Origin: Pseudacidovorax sp. NFM-22
GTDB lineage: Bacteria > Pseudomonadota > Gammaproteobacteria > Burkholderiales > Burkholderiaceae_C
Direction: 5' to 3'
Assembly (NCBI RefSeq): GCF_021401245.1
Contig: NZ_JACBFY010000008.1
Coordinates: 62,001 to 126,000 of the forward strand
Length of the DNA stretch: 64,000 nucleotides
Part shown: positions 17,301 to 26,587 of the stretch, piece after piece
Layout: each line of letters begins with the position of its first letter
Position numbering within the stretch: the first letter of the stretch is position 1
The notes under the pieces: generated by a model
The model's database searches: none
Told to the model about the DNA's origin: nothing
The model's input: the letters and a program-made list of their open reading frames with translations, nothing else
Position numbers and translations under genes: made by a program

Positions 17301-18498
17301 TCTTCATGGCCTGCATCCGCGTGCGGTAGTACGCCCACCAGTTGGCGAAGTTGGTCATCTCCTCCGCGTAGGTGCAGGTGGTGGTGTTGGTGGTGCAGTC
17401 GGTGCGGGTGCTGGCGCGGGTCGTGGTGCCGGGGTAGGTGTAGGTGGCCGTGCTGGACGTGATCGTCGTCAGCAGGTTGCTGCCGGGCGTGCCGCCGCTG
17501 AAGGCGGAGGGCGTGACCGAAAGCACGCCAGAGCTGGTGACCACCGGCGTCGCCGTCGTGCCGCCGCTCGCCGCGTTCACGGTCACGGTGCTGCCGCTCA
17601 CGCTGGCGCTGTAGCCCGAGACCTGGCAGTTGCCCGTGGCGGCGGCCGTGCAGTTGTTGATGTTGGCGGCGATACGCGAGGCCACGGTCGAGGTGCTGGT
17701 GCTGCCCGAGGTGGTCCCCGACAGGATCTCCAGCCCATTCACCTTGATGCTGCTCACGCTGGTGTTGGTGAACAAGGCGAAGCCCGAGACTGAAATGGTT
17801 GCCGTGGCTGGAATTCCGGCGGGGCGTTCCCAGGTGTAGGTGGCCGGTGCACTGCTGCTGTCGATGCGCGAGGCCTGGCAGTTGGTCAGCGACGCCGACG
17901 TGCACCAGCGCAGGTAGGCCGGAAAGGGGTAGGTCGTCGAGGGCGCGTTCTGCGTGTTGCAGGTGCGCAGGTTGGCAGCGGTGCAGTACTCGCCGGGCAC
18001 GAAGGTGTAGTAGTAGGCCTGGCTGGTGAGGTTCTGCGTGCTGCCCGAATTGGAGTTGGTGAACAGGTTGGTGGTGCCGGTGTTCGGGATGTTGCTCGTC
18101 GACATGGCGCCGAAGCCGTCGTAGGGCACCCGCGTCCAGCTCGACGTGTTGGCCGCCGTCATGCTGGGATAGCTGCTGCCGTCGTAGTAGAGCGGCGGCG
18201 AGTAGGTGATGGCCGGGTCGTAGTACACGCCGTTGAAGCGGCTGTTGCGCACCAGCGGATCGTTGCCGGCATAGTCGCCCGCCCAGTCGGGCATGAAGTC
18301 CCACACCATGCTCCCGGAGTTGTCGAGCACGTACAGGATGTTGGGCTTGACCAGCGTGGCGCTCGACGTTTCCAGCGGGGCGGTGGCCAGGTCGGTCACC
18401 GCGCCGAGCGCCGGCGCCACCAGGCCTAGCGCCAGCAGGCCCAGGTGCACCCGCCAGCTGCGGGCGCGCGCGACGTGACGGCGAAGGGATGCATTCAT
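14395..18498 (-). CDS. pilY1: Type IV pilus tip adhesin/biogenesis factor PilY1
   Basis: A 1367-residue exported protein. A signal peptide (about 1-32) precedes a von Willebrand A-like domain with an intact MIDAS motif (DNSGSM, residues 59-64), a Ser/Thr-rich middle, and a C-terminal PilY1 beta-propeller beginning around residue 840 (YLRGDRSNEG, then YVGANDGMLHAINAGTG and a GGGGRAYWALDV strand). The propeller region includes an RGD triplet. PilY1 promotes pilus extension, adhesion and surface sensing with the minor pilins. It is the last gene of pilE-fimT-pilV-pilW-pilX-pilY1; its ATG overlaps the pilX stop. An upstream extension of the frame lies inside pilX and is not used. Confidence 0.93.
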   Translation of the reverse strand: MNASLRRHVARARSWRVHLGLLALGLVAPALGAVTDLATAPLETSSATLVKPNILYVLDNSGSMVWDFMPDWAGDYAGNDPLVRNSRFNGVYYDPAITYSPPLYYDGSSYPSMTAANTSSWTRVPYDGFGAMSTSNIPNTGTTNLFTNSNSGSTQNLTSQAYYYTFVPGEYCTAANLRTCNTQNAPSTTYPFPAYLRWCTSASLTNCQASRIDSSSAPATYTWERPAGIPATATISVSGFALFTNTSVSSIKVNGLEILSGTTSGSTSTSTVASRIAANINNCTAAATGNCQVSGYSASVSGSTVTVNAASGGTTATPVVTSSGVLSVTPSAFSGGTPGSNLLTTITSSTATYTYPGTTTRASTRTDCTTNTTTCTYAEEMTNFANWWAYYRTRMQAMKSATSIAFNTLTANYRLGYMSINNSSGTTNFLNVADNNAGSGGQKQLWYSRLTTALPGGGTPLRFALSQAGQYYAAKVSSINGVTTTDPMQYACQRNYTLLSTDGYWNASTATGQLGVTVTGGAIGDRDGAESRPFLDGNAIADTLADVAEYYYVTDLRASAFGNTTNSAGTDVSSNAYANKWQNMVTSTIGLGASGFMLYDPDYANATSGDYFDVANGTLTSGSTQTAGTCIWQSSGRCTWPAPVGDTQTAIDDLWHAAVNGRGTYYSAANAADIKAGLSNFLNTVDATTASSAAVAQSAQVLSTSTNSYTYSATFCSGKWFGDLARYPVDATTGATGTTPDWSLSGAGSDCASNSGALTTAPLLDNTTYTARTLFTYDATNNVRVSFDWSSLTPTMQGYFQIASISSMSQLCTAGTSCLPADQRVDSTQAGTTTGAGGLNLVNYLRGDRSNEGTPRTRYYRSRTHVLGDIVNSAPVYVQAPLRNYADTGYAAYKSSQASRTGMVYVGANDGMLHAINAGTGAEAWAYIPSVLLPNLYKLADKNYAANHSYFVDGQITQADVYASGSWRTILVGGLGGGGRAYWALDVTNPASPTVLWEFGSSSVLPTSRRDDDVGFTYGAPVVTKLSDGTWVAIVSSGYNNLSPGSGQGTIWVLNAVTGAVIKKIGNGLGTSGTGTVTGCSAAPCPSGLSQISAWTDSTVDNTATQVYGGDLYGNLWRFDLRSLTASGGTVPVQLLAVLTDAANTRQPVTTTPELGLAAGQHVVFVGTGAYLGVTDVTTTQAQTMYAIKDPLTTSTSALFNTPRTNACTTGSTINCFMPITLTDNAGTRTASSLANTTMDFRTMNGWFADLPRSGERVDVDPILYAGTLVYVSNTPSNAGACTTGGSSFINYVNFATGLAVTGTTNVGALLSSAGVSSAATLSITPSGRIVATTKDSTGAVKITTVPTSTTAAGTRRISWRRLQDGS

Positions 18499-19127
18499 AG
18501 CGCCACCATGGCTTGGATGAAGGAGACGGTGTTGCGCGGCCCCGCCACGCGCACGGTGATGCGGTAGTACACCTGAGCGTTGGTCGGAGGCGCCAGGCTG
18601 CCGGCCTTGCGGCTGCTGGAGGTGTCCAGCGCCAGCGGCGAGGCGCTGCATCCGTTGGTGCTGGAGGCATCGCCGGCCGTGCTGCACATGCGCTGGATCA
18701 GGTAGGCGGGGGTGTTGCCTGCGCTGTCCTGGGCGGGACTCAGCGTGACGGCGGTGTAGCCGGCCGCGACGAGGGTGTTCCAGACCGTGGTCCAGGTCTG
18801 GCCGCTGGCCGGGTCGGTGCGCACTGCCGCATAGCCGGCGGCCTTCTGGTCGCAGGCGAGCACCGTGGTGCCGGTGCTGCAGGTGCCCAGGCCCGACACG
18901 CTGGCCTTGCCCGTGCTGTTCTCCAGCCACGCGATGGCCGCCTCGACGGCGCGGTCGGCCGACGTCGCGGCCGCCTGTTCGAACGCGAGGTTGCCTGCGA
19001 TGGTGGCCGAGGTGGAGACAGTGCGCATCAGGCCCAGGGCCGCCAGCGTCATGATGACCAGCGCCACCAGCGCAATCACCATGATGAAGCCGCGCTGGCC
19101 GCGGCGTGGCCGGCGCGTGCTCAGCAT
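18495..19127 (-). CDS. pilX: Type IV pilus minor pilin-like protein PilX
   Basis: A 210-residue pilus assembly protein. A short basic leader with Gly before a hydrophobic stretch (GQRGFIMVIALVALVIMTLA, residues 10-29) is followed by a PilX-type periplasmic domain with cysteine pairs and a C-terminal YRITVRVAGPRNTVSFIQA strand. The residue after FIM is Val rather than Glu-5, as is usual for PilX. It overlaps pilW by 7 bases and pilY1 by 4, indicating translational coupling. It forms part of the pilus-tip priming complex. Confidence 0.9.
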   Translation of the reverse strand: MLSTRRPRRGQRGFIMVIALVALVIMTLAALGLMRTVSTSATIAGNLAFEQAAATSADRAVEAAIAWLENSTGKASVSGLGTCSTGTTVLACDQKAAGYAAVRTDPASGQTWTTVWNTLVAAGYTAVTLSPAQDSAGNTPAYLIQRMCSTAGDASSTNGCSASPLALDTSSSRKAGSLAPPTNAQVYYRITVRVAGPRNTVSFIQAMVAL

Positions 19128-20320
19128 TTGACGTTGCCCCCCTGGTAGCTCTGCTGGTTGCCGTTCCAGATGATGTTGCGCAGCGGGATGCTCACCTCGA
19201 TGGTCTTGTAGCGGTAGTGCTGCCATTCGCTGTTGCCGCTCAGGTCGATGGGGGCGGCCGTGGGCGTGACGGTGGCGAGCGTGCTCGTGGTGCTGGTGTT
19301 GGCCGTGGCACCCGACCAGGTCGGCGCGGCCGTGGTGACGAGCGCCTTGTCGTACTGCTGGCTGCGTGCCACCAGCGCCAGGCGCAGCCCGATCACGCGC
19401 AGCCAGCCGCAGTACAGCGGCACGGTGCCGCCGCTCGCCGGCGTGGTCTGGTCGAAGCTGTCGACCACGCCGTCCATGACCGGTGGCGTGCTGCTGGTGC
19501 CGCTGGTGTCGCGGCCGTACTGGGCACGCAGGCTCACCACATTGCTGGCGATCGGCACCCACACCGCGCTGTTGCTGGTGGCGCTGCTGCTGCCGCAGTT
19601 GTTGACCAAGTAGTCGCACATGGTCAGGTTGCCGTTGCGCACGGCAAAGGCATGGATGTTCGGCCGGGCCCCCAGGTTGTAGGCGCCGCTGTTCAGGGGC
19701 AGGCTGGCTGTCGCCGAGGTCAGTGTCAGGGCCGAGCCGGAGATGGCCGTCACCCGGCCCAGGCGCAGTGCGCAGGCCGAGCTGCTGTCGCGCGTGGTCC
19801 CGGCCGCCACCACCCAGTCGCCGACGGCAAAGCTGGTGGGCGTGCTGACCGTGAGGCTGGTCGATGTGCTCACGGCCAGGGTCGCGTCGCCCTCGGACGG
19901 GCTGCCGGAGGCGCCGCCGATGACCAGCAGCGTGTCGGTGTTCGCGTCGCCCGCCGGCACCAGCGAGGTGGCGGGATTGACCGTCACCGGCGCCAGTGCC
20001 CCCAGCGTCACGGCCGCGCCATCGCCGGTCGTGGTGTAGCCCAGCGAGCAGCCGAGCAGCGTGTAGGCGCTCAGGCCCAGGCCGGCCTGCGTCAATTCGC
20101 GGCTGAGCAGGTGCGAGGCGATGGCGCCGTTGATCTGCGCGTCGCCGCTGCTGCCCGCCAGCCGCTGCTGCGTGCTGGTGGAAGAAAGCAGCTGCAGGAT
20201 CACCAGCACGGCGAACATGCCGATGAGGATGCCCACCATGATCTCGACCAGGCTGAAGCCGCCCAGGCGGCTGCGGCGCCCGGTGCGGGGGGCAGGGAGG
20301 GTAAGGCGGGTGGCGGTCAT
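19121..20320 (-). CDS. pilW: Type IV pilus minor pilin-like protein PilW
   Basis: A 399-residue pseudopilin. A class III prepilin leader ends in GGFSLVEIMVGILIGMFAVL (about residues 20-39) with Glu at position +5, followed by a large globular domain rich in Ser/Thr with several Cys pairs (LGCSLGY, YCGW). This matches PilW in length and position. ATG 20320 overlaps the pilV stop by four bases; the frame extends further upstream into pilV but without a pilin leader. Confidence 0.91.
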   Translation of the reverse strand: MTATRLTLPAPRTGRRSRLGGFSLVEIMVGILIGMFAVLVILQLLSSTSTQQRLAGSSGDAQINGAIASHLLSRELTQAGLGLSAYTLLGCSLGYTTTGDGAAVTLGALAPVTVNPATSLVPAGDANTDTLLVIGGASGSPSEGDATLAVSTSTSLTVSTPTSFAVGDWVVAAGTTRDSSSACALRLGRVTAISGSALTLTSATASLPLNSGAYNLGARPNIHAFAVRNGNLTMCDYLVNNCGSSSATSNSAVWVPIASNVVSLRAQYGRDTSGTSSTPPVMDGVVDSFDQTTPASGGTVPLYCGWLRVIGLRLALVARSQQYDKALVTTAAPTWSGATANTSTTSTLATVTPTAAPIDLSGNSEWQHYRYKTIEVSIPLRNIIWNGNQQSYQGGNVKC

Positions 20321-20793
20321 GGCTTCATCTGCGCCAGGGCGACGTACTGGTGGGCGGTGGCATCGCCGGGGCCCTTCCAGAAGATGGTGATGGTGGCCAG
20401 GCTGGTACTGACGGGCGATGTGCCGCCGCCGCTCACGGTGCTGAAGGTGACGGTGGGGGCCAGCGTGCTGCTGTCCGCCCCGGGCAGGCCCGAGTTGGTG
20501 ACCGCGGCGCGCCAGCTGGCATAGCCGGCGCCGTTGCCGCTGCTGCCGTAGTTGCCCTGCAGCGTGGCGGCGGTGCGGTCGCTCATCCACATGCGGCCGA
20601 TCAGGTCGTTGGCCAGCATGGCCGCGGTGGTGCGGTACTCGGCACCCGAGGCCTGGCGCACGGCCGTGGCATAGAGGCCGGCGATGCCCAGCATGCCGAT
20701 GGCGAAGATGGCCAGCGCGACCAGCACTTCGATGATGGTGGCGCCCTGCTGCGGCCGGGCGCGGCGGGCGCGGGTGTGCACCGGGGTCAGCAT
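20317..20793 (-). CDS. pilV: Type IV pilus modification/minor pilin PilV
   Basis: A 158-residue minor pilin with leader QQGATIIEVLVALAIFAIGM (about residues 15-34; Glu +5 present) and a globular domain ending with a conserved beta hairpin. Start ATG 20793 overlaps fimT by 7 bases. PilV, PilW and PilX with a GspH-like pilin make up the initiating complex that carries PilY1. Confidence 0.91.
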   Translation of the reverse strand: MLTPVHTRARRARPQQGATIIEVLVALAIFAIGMLGIAGLYATAVRQASGAEYRTTAAMLANDLIGRMWMSDRTAATLQGNYGSSGNGAGYASWRAAVTNSGLPGADSSTLAPTVTFSTVSGGGTSPVSTSLATITIFWKGPGDATAHQYVALAQMKP

Positions 20794-21416
20794 TTCATGG
20801 GGTCGTTGGTGGTGGTGCGGGTCAGGTCGCACAGGCGCGCGTCGCCGCTGACGCTCACGGCGATGCGCAGGCAGCGCACGTTGCCGCCCTGGGCGATGCA
20901 GCTGCCGCCGCTGCTGCCCAGGTCGACCGTGAACTGCGCCGGCGTCGCGACGGTGGGGTTGGTGGTGCCCGTCATGCGGCCGAGCGGATCGAAGGCGATC
21001 ACGCCGCTGCCGCTGGCGGTCAGGGTGATGTCGCTGGTCGCATTGCTCACCACCGGACTCTTCTGGATCAGGAAGGGCGAGACGGTCGCGCTGATGGCGC
21101 CGGCGCAGCCCGAGGCCGGCGACACGGAGGCGCCGGCGTTGCTCACCCAGAAGGGCCCGCTGGTGCTCAGCGCGCAGCCGTTGTCCAGGGTGGTCACCAG
21201 CTGGAAGCGCACGTTGGCGTTGCGGCGGATGGCTTCGGCGCGCGCCTGCTGCAGCCCGGCGCGCAGCGACTCGGCCGTGGTGCGCACCCGGGCGTTGCGC
21301 ATCCAGTCGCCGAAGGCGGGCACCGCGAGCGCCAGCAGGATGGCCAGCAGGGCCACGCCCACCATCAGCTCGATCAGGCTCATGCCCCCCGCGCCCCGCC
21401 GACGCCCCCGCTGCAT
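20787..21416 (-). CDS. fimT: GspH/FimT-family minor pilin
   Basis: A 209-residue pseudopilin: leader GAGGMSLIELMVGVALLAIL (about residues 8-27) then the GspH/FimT domain (RTTAESLRAGLQQARAEAIRRN) and a C-terminal Cys-containing region (RCLRIAVSVSGDARLC). The start is an ATG sharing one base with the pilE stop (TGATG). The symbol could equally be fimU; the two are hard to separate by eye. Confidence 0.87.
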   Translation of the reverse strand: MQRGRRRGAGGMSLIELMVGVALLAILLALAVPAFGDWMRNARVRTTAESLRAGLQQARAEAIRRNANVRFQLVTTLDNGCALSTSGPFWVSNAGASVSPASGCAGAISATVSPFLIQKSPVVSNATSDITLTASGSGVIAFDPLGRMTGTTNPTVATPAQFTVDLGSSGGSCIAQGGNVRCLRIAVSVSGDARLCDLTRTTTNDPMKC

Positions 21417-21934
21417 CAGCAGATCCCGCCCTTGTTGGTGACCCAGCAGTTGTTGGGCGTGGCGGCCGTCCAGCCGGAGACGCCGGTGATGGTGCTCGTC
21501 TTGTTGCCGTCCTGGTCGACGGTGTAGGTGAAGCCAGCCATGCTGCCGGAGCCCATGGCGGTGAGGGTGTAGGTGGTGGTCGAGCCGTTCGTGTTGGCCG
21601 CGCCGGGCGTGCAGCTCAGGCCGAAGTACTTCAGCGTGACCGCCGCCTGCATGGCGCCGCAGACCGTGGCGGAACCGGGCGCGGAGTAGGTCTTGGCGTC
21701 CTGGAACCATTGCTCCATGCGCCCCTGGTAGGCGGCGAGGTTCGAGGTGGCCTCGGGGATGCGCCCGCGGCGGACGTAGTCCGAGTAGGCGGGCAGGGCG
21801 ATCGCCGCCAGGATGCCGACGATGGCCACGACGATCATCACCTCGATGAGGGTGAAGCCCGCCGACGCGGGGCGCCGTAGGCGGCCGGAGGAGGAGAGGG
21901 GGCAGTGCGAGGAGGTCACGTCAAGATTCTTCAT
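21416..21934 (-). CDS. pilE: Type IV pilin (PilE-type)
   Basis: A 172-residue pilin with leader [20 protein letters not shown] (about residues 24-43; processing after Gly, Phe +1, Glu +5), [20 protein letters not shown] typical of PilE minor pilins, and a C-terminal disulfide region ([12 protein letters not shown]). As the first gene it probably sets operon expression. The start codon is embedded in an 8-bp-stem hairpin (21933-21954), with the GAGGA ribosome site 20 bases upstream, an unusually long spacing unless the hairpin folds. Confidence 0.92.
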   Translation of the reverse strand: MKNLDVTSSHCPLSSSGRLRRPASAGFTLIEVMIVVAIVGILAAIALPAYSDYVRRGRIPEATSNLAAYQGRMEQWFQDAKTYSAPGSATVCGAMQAAVTLKYFGLSCTPGAANTNGSTTTYTLTAMGSGSMAGFTYTVDQDGNKTSTITGVSGWTAATPNNCWVTNKGGIC

Positions 21935-21954
21935 ATTGCAAACAAGTGCAATAT
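21933..21954 (-). promoter_or_regulatory. Hairpin overlapping the pilE start codon
   Basis: On the transcript AUAUUGCA pairs perfectly with UGCAAUAU around a CUUGUU loop. The last two stem bases are the AU of the pilE AUG, and GAGGA lies just 5' of the stem. Folding would occlude the start codon or alter ribosome-site spacing. As DNA it could instead be an operator. A second inverted repeat (TGTTAA at 21984-21989 with TTAACA at 22009-22014) lies 50-80 bp upstream. Confidence 0.6.
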
Positions 21955-22148
21955 TCCTCGAACTTAACGTGGCGTCGGGCGGGTGTTAACGCTTTCGGTT
22001 GACGTTCATTAACATTTCCGACGAGCGGTTTTCATGGCGCGACGAGTGGCACGGGCGGCGCTTGGCTCTGTCAGAGGGCCGGCCTCGTCCCCGTGCATGG
22101 GTGGGCCTGCCCGGCAGCCCGCGACCTTCCCGACCGAGGGCGGACATG

Positions 22149-22177
22149 AAAAAGCCCCGGGCCGGAAGCCGCGGGGC
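22149..22177 (-). terminator. Intrinsic terminator of the orphan Bug gene
   Basis: On the minus strand GCCCCG and CGGGGC form a stem around a GC-rich 12-nt loop, followed directly by TTTTT. It begins about 46 bp after the stop codon at 22224 and insulates the pil operon promoter. Confidence 0.8.
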
Positions 22178-22223
22178 AAGTGGGACGTCGGTGCCGTCGG
22201 CCGCGCAGGCGCGGCCCACCGGC

Positions 22224-23213
22224 TCACTGGGGCTGGAAGCCGCTGTCCTTGATGATGCGTTCCCAGGTCTGGGTATAGCTGCGCACGCGGCCGGCGAACT
22301 GGCCCTGCGGCTCGTAGTTCACATGCAGGCCCATGTCGACCAGCTTCTTCTTGGTCTCGGGCTGCGCCAGCACCTTCTGCAGCGCCGCGCTGAACTTGTC
22401 GATGACGGGCTGGGGCGTGCCCACGGGGGCGAAGACGCCGTACCAGGGATAGTCGTCCAGGTTGTCGAAGCCGAGTTCGGTGAAGGTGGGCACCTGCGGC
22501 AGCAGCGGATCGCGCTTGGCGCCGATGGCGGCCACCACGCGGACCTTGCCGGTGCGCTGCAGTTCCATCAGGTCGGGCACGCCCGCGATGCCGGCAGCGA
22601 TCTGGTTGCCCATCATGTCGGCCAGCAGCGGCGCGCCGCCGCGGTAGGGCGCGGCCTGCACGTCGATGCCGTACTTCTTGCCGATCAGCTGCGTCAGGAA
22701 GACCGGGATCGAGCCCGGCGCGGGCACGCCGATGGAGTCCTTGCCGTCCTTCTTGGTCTTCACCCACTGGACGTATTCCTGGATCGTCTTGGCGGGCGTG
22801 CCGCCCGAGACGGCCAGCACGTTGGAGAAGGTGGCGATGCCGGCCACGGGCGTGAAGTCGGCCGCGGGGTTGAAGCCGGGGTTCTTGGTCACGGCCGGCA
22901 GGATCGAGATCGTGTGGTCGTGCGACACGAAGAAGACGTGGCCGTCGGCCGGCGCGGTCTTCAGGTACTGCGCGGCGATCTGTCCGCCCGCGCCGGCGCG
23001 GTTCTCCACCACCACGGGAGTGCCCAGCTCGTCCTTGAGCTTGTCGGCGATGGTGCGGGCCAGCGCGTCGGTGCCGGCACCGGCCGGGAAGCCGACCAGC
23101 AGGCGGATCGGACCGGTCGACTGGGCCTGGGCCAGACCGGCGGCGACCAGCAGCGCGCCGAGTGCGAAGGTGCGGCGCATCAGGCCCGGACGAAAGACAG
23201 AAGGCAGGGACAT
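22224..23213 (-). CDS. Bug/TctC-family tripartite tricarboxylate transporter substrate-binding protein
   Basis: A 329-residue periplasmic binding protein. A signal peptide (about 1-31, cleaved near AQA) precedes the Bug fold (IRLLVGFPAGAGTDALAR; VVENRAGAGGQIAAQ; ADGHVFFVSHDHT). Bug proteins deliver carboxylates to a TctAB permease; no tctA or tctB is nearby, so this is an orphan receptor. ATG 23213 gives MSLPSVFRPGLMRRT with the signal peptide; the upstream in-frame ATG at 23294 is unlikely. Ligand unknown. It is divergent from clpB with a palindrome between. Confidence 0.9.
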   Translation of the reverse strand: MSLPSVFRPGLMRRTFALGALLVAAGLAQAQSTGPIRLLVGFPAGAGTDALARTIADKLKDELGTPVVVENRAGAGGQIAAQYLKTAPADGHVFFVSHDHTISILPAVTKNPGFNPAADFTPVAGIATFSNVLAVSGGTPAKTIQEYVQWVKTKKDGKDSIGVPAPGSIPVFLTQLIGKKYGIDVQAAPYRGGAPLLADMMGNQIAAGIAGVPDLMELQRTGKVRVVAAIGAKRDPLLPQVPTFTELGFDNLDDYPWYGVFAPVGTPQPVIDKFSAALQKVLAQPETKKKLVDMGLHVNYEPQGQFAGRVRSYTQTWERIIKDSGFQPQ

Positions 23214-23285
23214 GGGGCAGAACTCCGAGGAAAAAAGCGAGCGTACCCGCAACAGGGACAGGGGACCGACTCGTTTGTTGAAGGA

Positions 23286-23313
23286 ATGATCCATGGTTTC
23301 ACCAATGGATCAT
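23286..23313. promoter_or_regulatory. GntR-type palindrome between the orphan Bug gene and clpB
   Basis: Perfect 9-bp arms, ATGATCCAT at 23286-23294 and ATGGATCAT at 23305-23313, enclose a second symmetric element TGGT-TTC-ACCA. The inner ATTGGTGAAACCAT (minus strand) resembles FadR/PdhR-type GntR operators. It is 73 bp before the Bug start and upstream of the clpB heat-shock promoter. Assignment of a GntR protein is inference; none is encoded in the window. Confidence 0.55.
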
Positions 23314-23355
23314 GTGAGAGGTTTGAGCCAACGCAAGAGATGTGCCCGCGCTGGT

Positions 23356-23383
23356 CTTGAATCGTCCGCGGCCAGCCCAATCT
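23356..23383 (+). promoter_or_regulatory. Sigma-32 (heat-shock) promoter of clpB
   Basis: CTTGAA at 23356-23361 and CCCAATCT at 23376-23383 are separated by 14 bp, close to the RpoH consensus CTTGAAA-N(13-14)-CCCCATNT. The clpB Shine-Dalgarno GGAGG follows at 23396-23400. Confidence 0.8.
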
Positions 23384-23412
23384 CCCCGTCAACCCGGAGG
23401 TTTTTCACCACC

Positions 23413-26034
<2,622 letters not shown>

Positions 26035-26057
26035 TCGCAGCGCCTGGCGCCCACAGG

Positions 26058-26086
26058 AGGCCTGCGCCCTTTGAAGGCGCAGGCCT
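26058..26086 (+). terminator. Hairpin terminator after clpB
   Basis: A perfect 11-bp stem (AGGCCTGCGCC / GGCGCAGGCCT) with a 7-nt loop lies 24 bp after the clpB stop. Only a weak T-run follows, so termination may be partial, or the stem may protect the transcript end. Confidence 0.65.
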
Positions 26087-26185
26087 TCGTGCATCTGCGC
26101 CCTGAGCGCACGCGCGTCTCCTGCTGCTTCTTTTCAATTCGTATCGATGCGGGAACCGCAGGTTTCCGCCTTCGCCTAAGCTTTC

Positions 26186-26536
26186 ATGATGAACTTCCTG
26201 ATCCGAATCGTCCTCGTGCTCATCGGCCTCGTCTTTGCGGCGAGCCTCGCCGTCGCAGCCCTGCTGCTGGCGGCCGTGCTGATGGTTCGGAGCCTGTGGG
26301 CGCGGCTGACGGGCAAACCGGTGTCGCCCCTGGGGGCGGCGGTGTTCGGCAGCCGCTTCGATCCGCGCGCCGGCTTCGAGCGCTTCCGCGCCGCGGCCGA
26401 GGCCCGCAAGCCCGAGCGCACCGCGGCCGACGAGATGGCCGCGCGGGCTCGTGGCGAGCTGGTGCCTGCCGGCCGTCGCGGCTTCAACGCCGACGTGAGC
26501 GACGTCAGCGCCCGTCCGGTCGGCCGCGACGACTGA
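26186..26536 (+). CDS. Hypothetical single-pass membrane protein
   Basis: A 116-residue protein with an N-terminal transmembrane helix (about residues 4-34; FLIRIVLVLIGLVFAASLAV) and a charged Arg/Ala-rich cytoplasmic tail (about 50-116). I recognise no characterised domain. The ATG at 26186 is followed by a second ATG at the next codon. It stands alone between clpB and the amidase. Confidence 0.75.
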   Translation: MMNFLIRIVLVLIGLVFAASLAVAALLLAAVLMVRSLWARLTGKPVSPLGAAVFGSRFDPRAGFERFRAAAEARKPERTAADEMAARARGELVPAGRRGFNADVSDVSARPVGRDD

Positions 26537-26587
26537 GCATTCTTGCGGGCGCGCGGCCCGCCGCCGGGGCGTGCTAGAAACGCCCGC

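Noticed and set aside
15013-17793. 926-residue plus-strand frame opposite pilY1
   Set aside because: Antisense shadow of the repeat-rich PilY1 gene, no recognisable domain.
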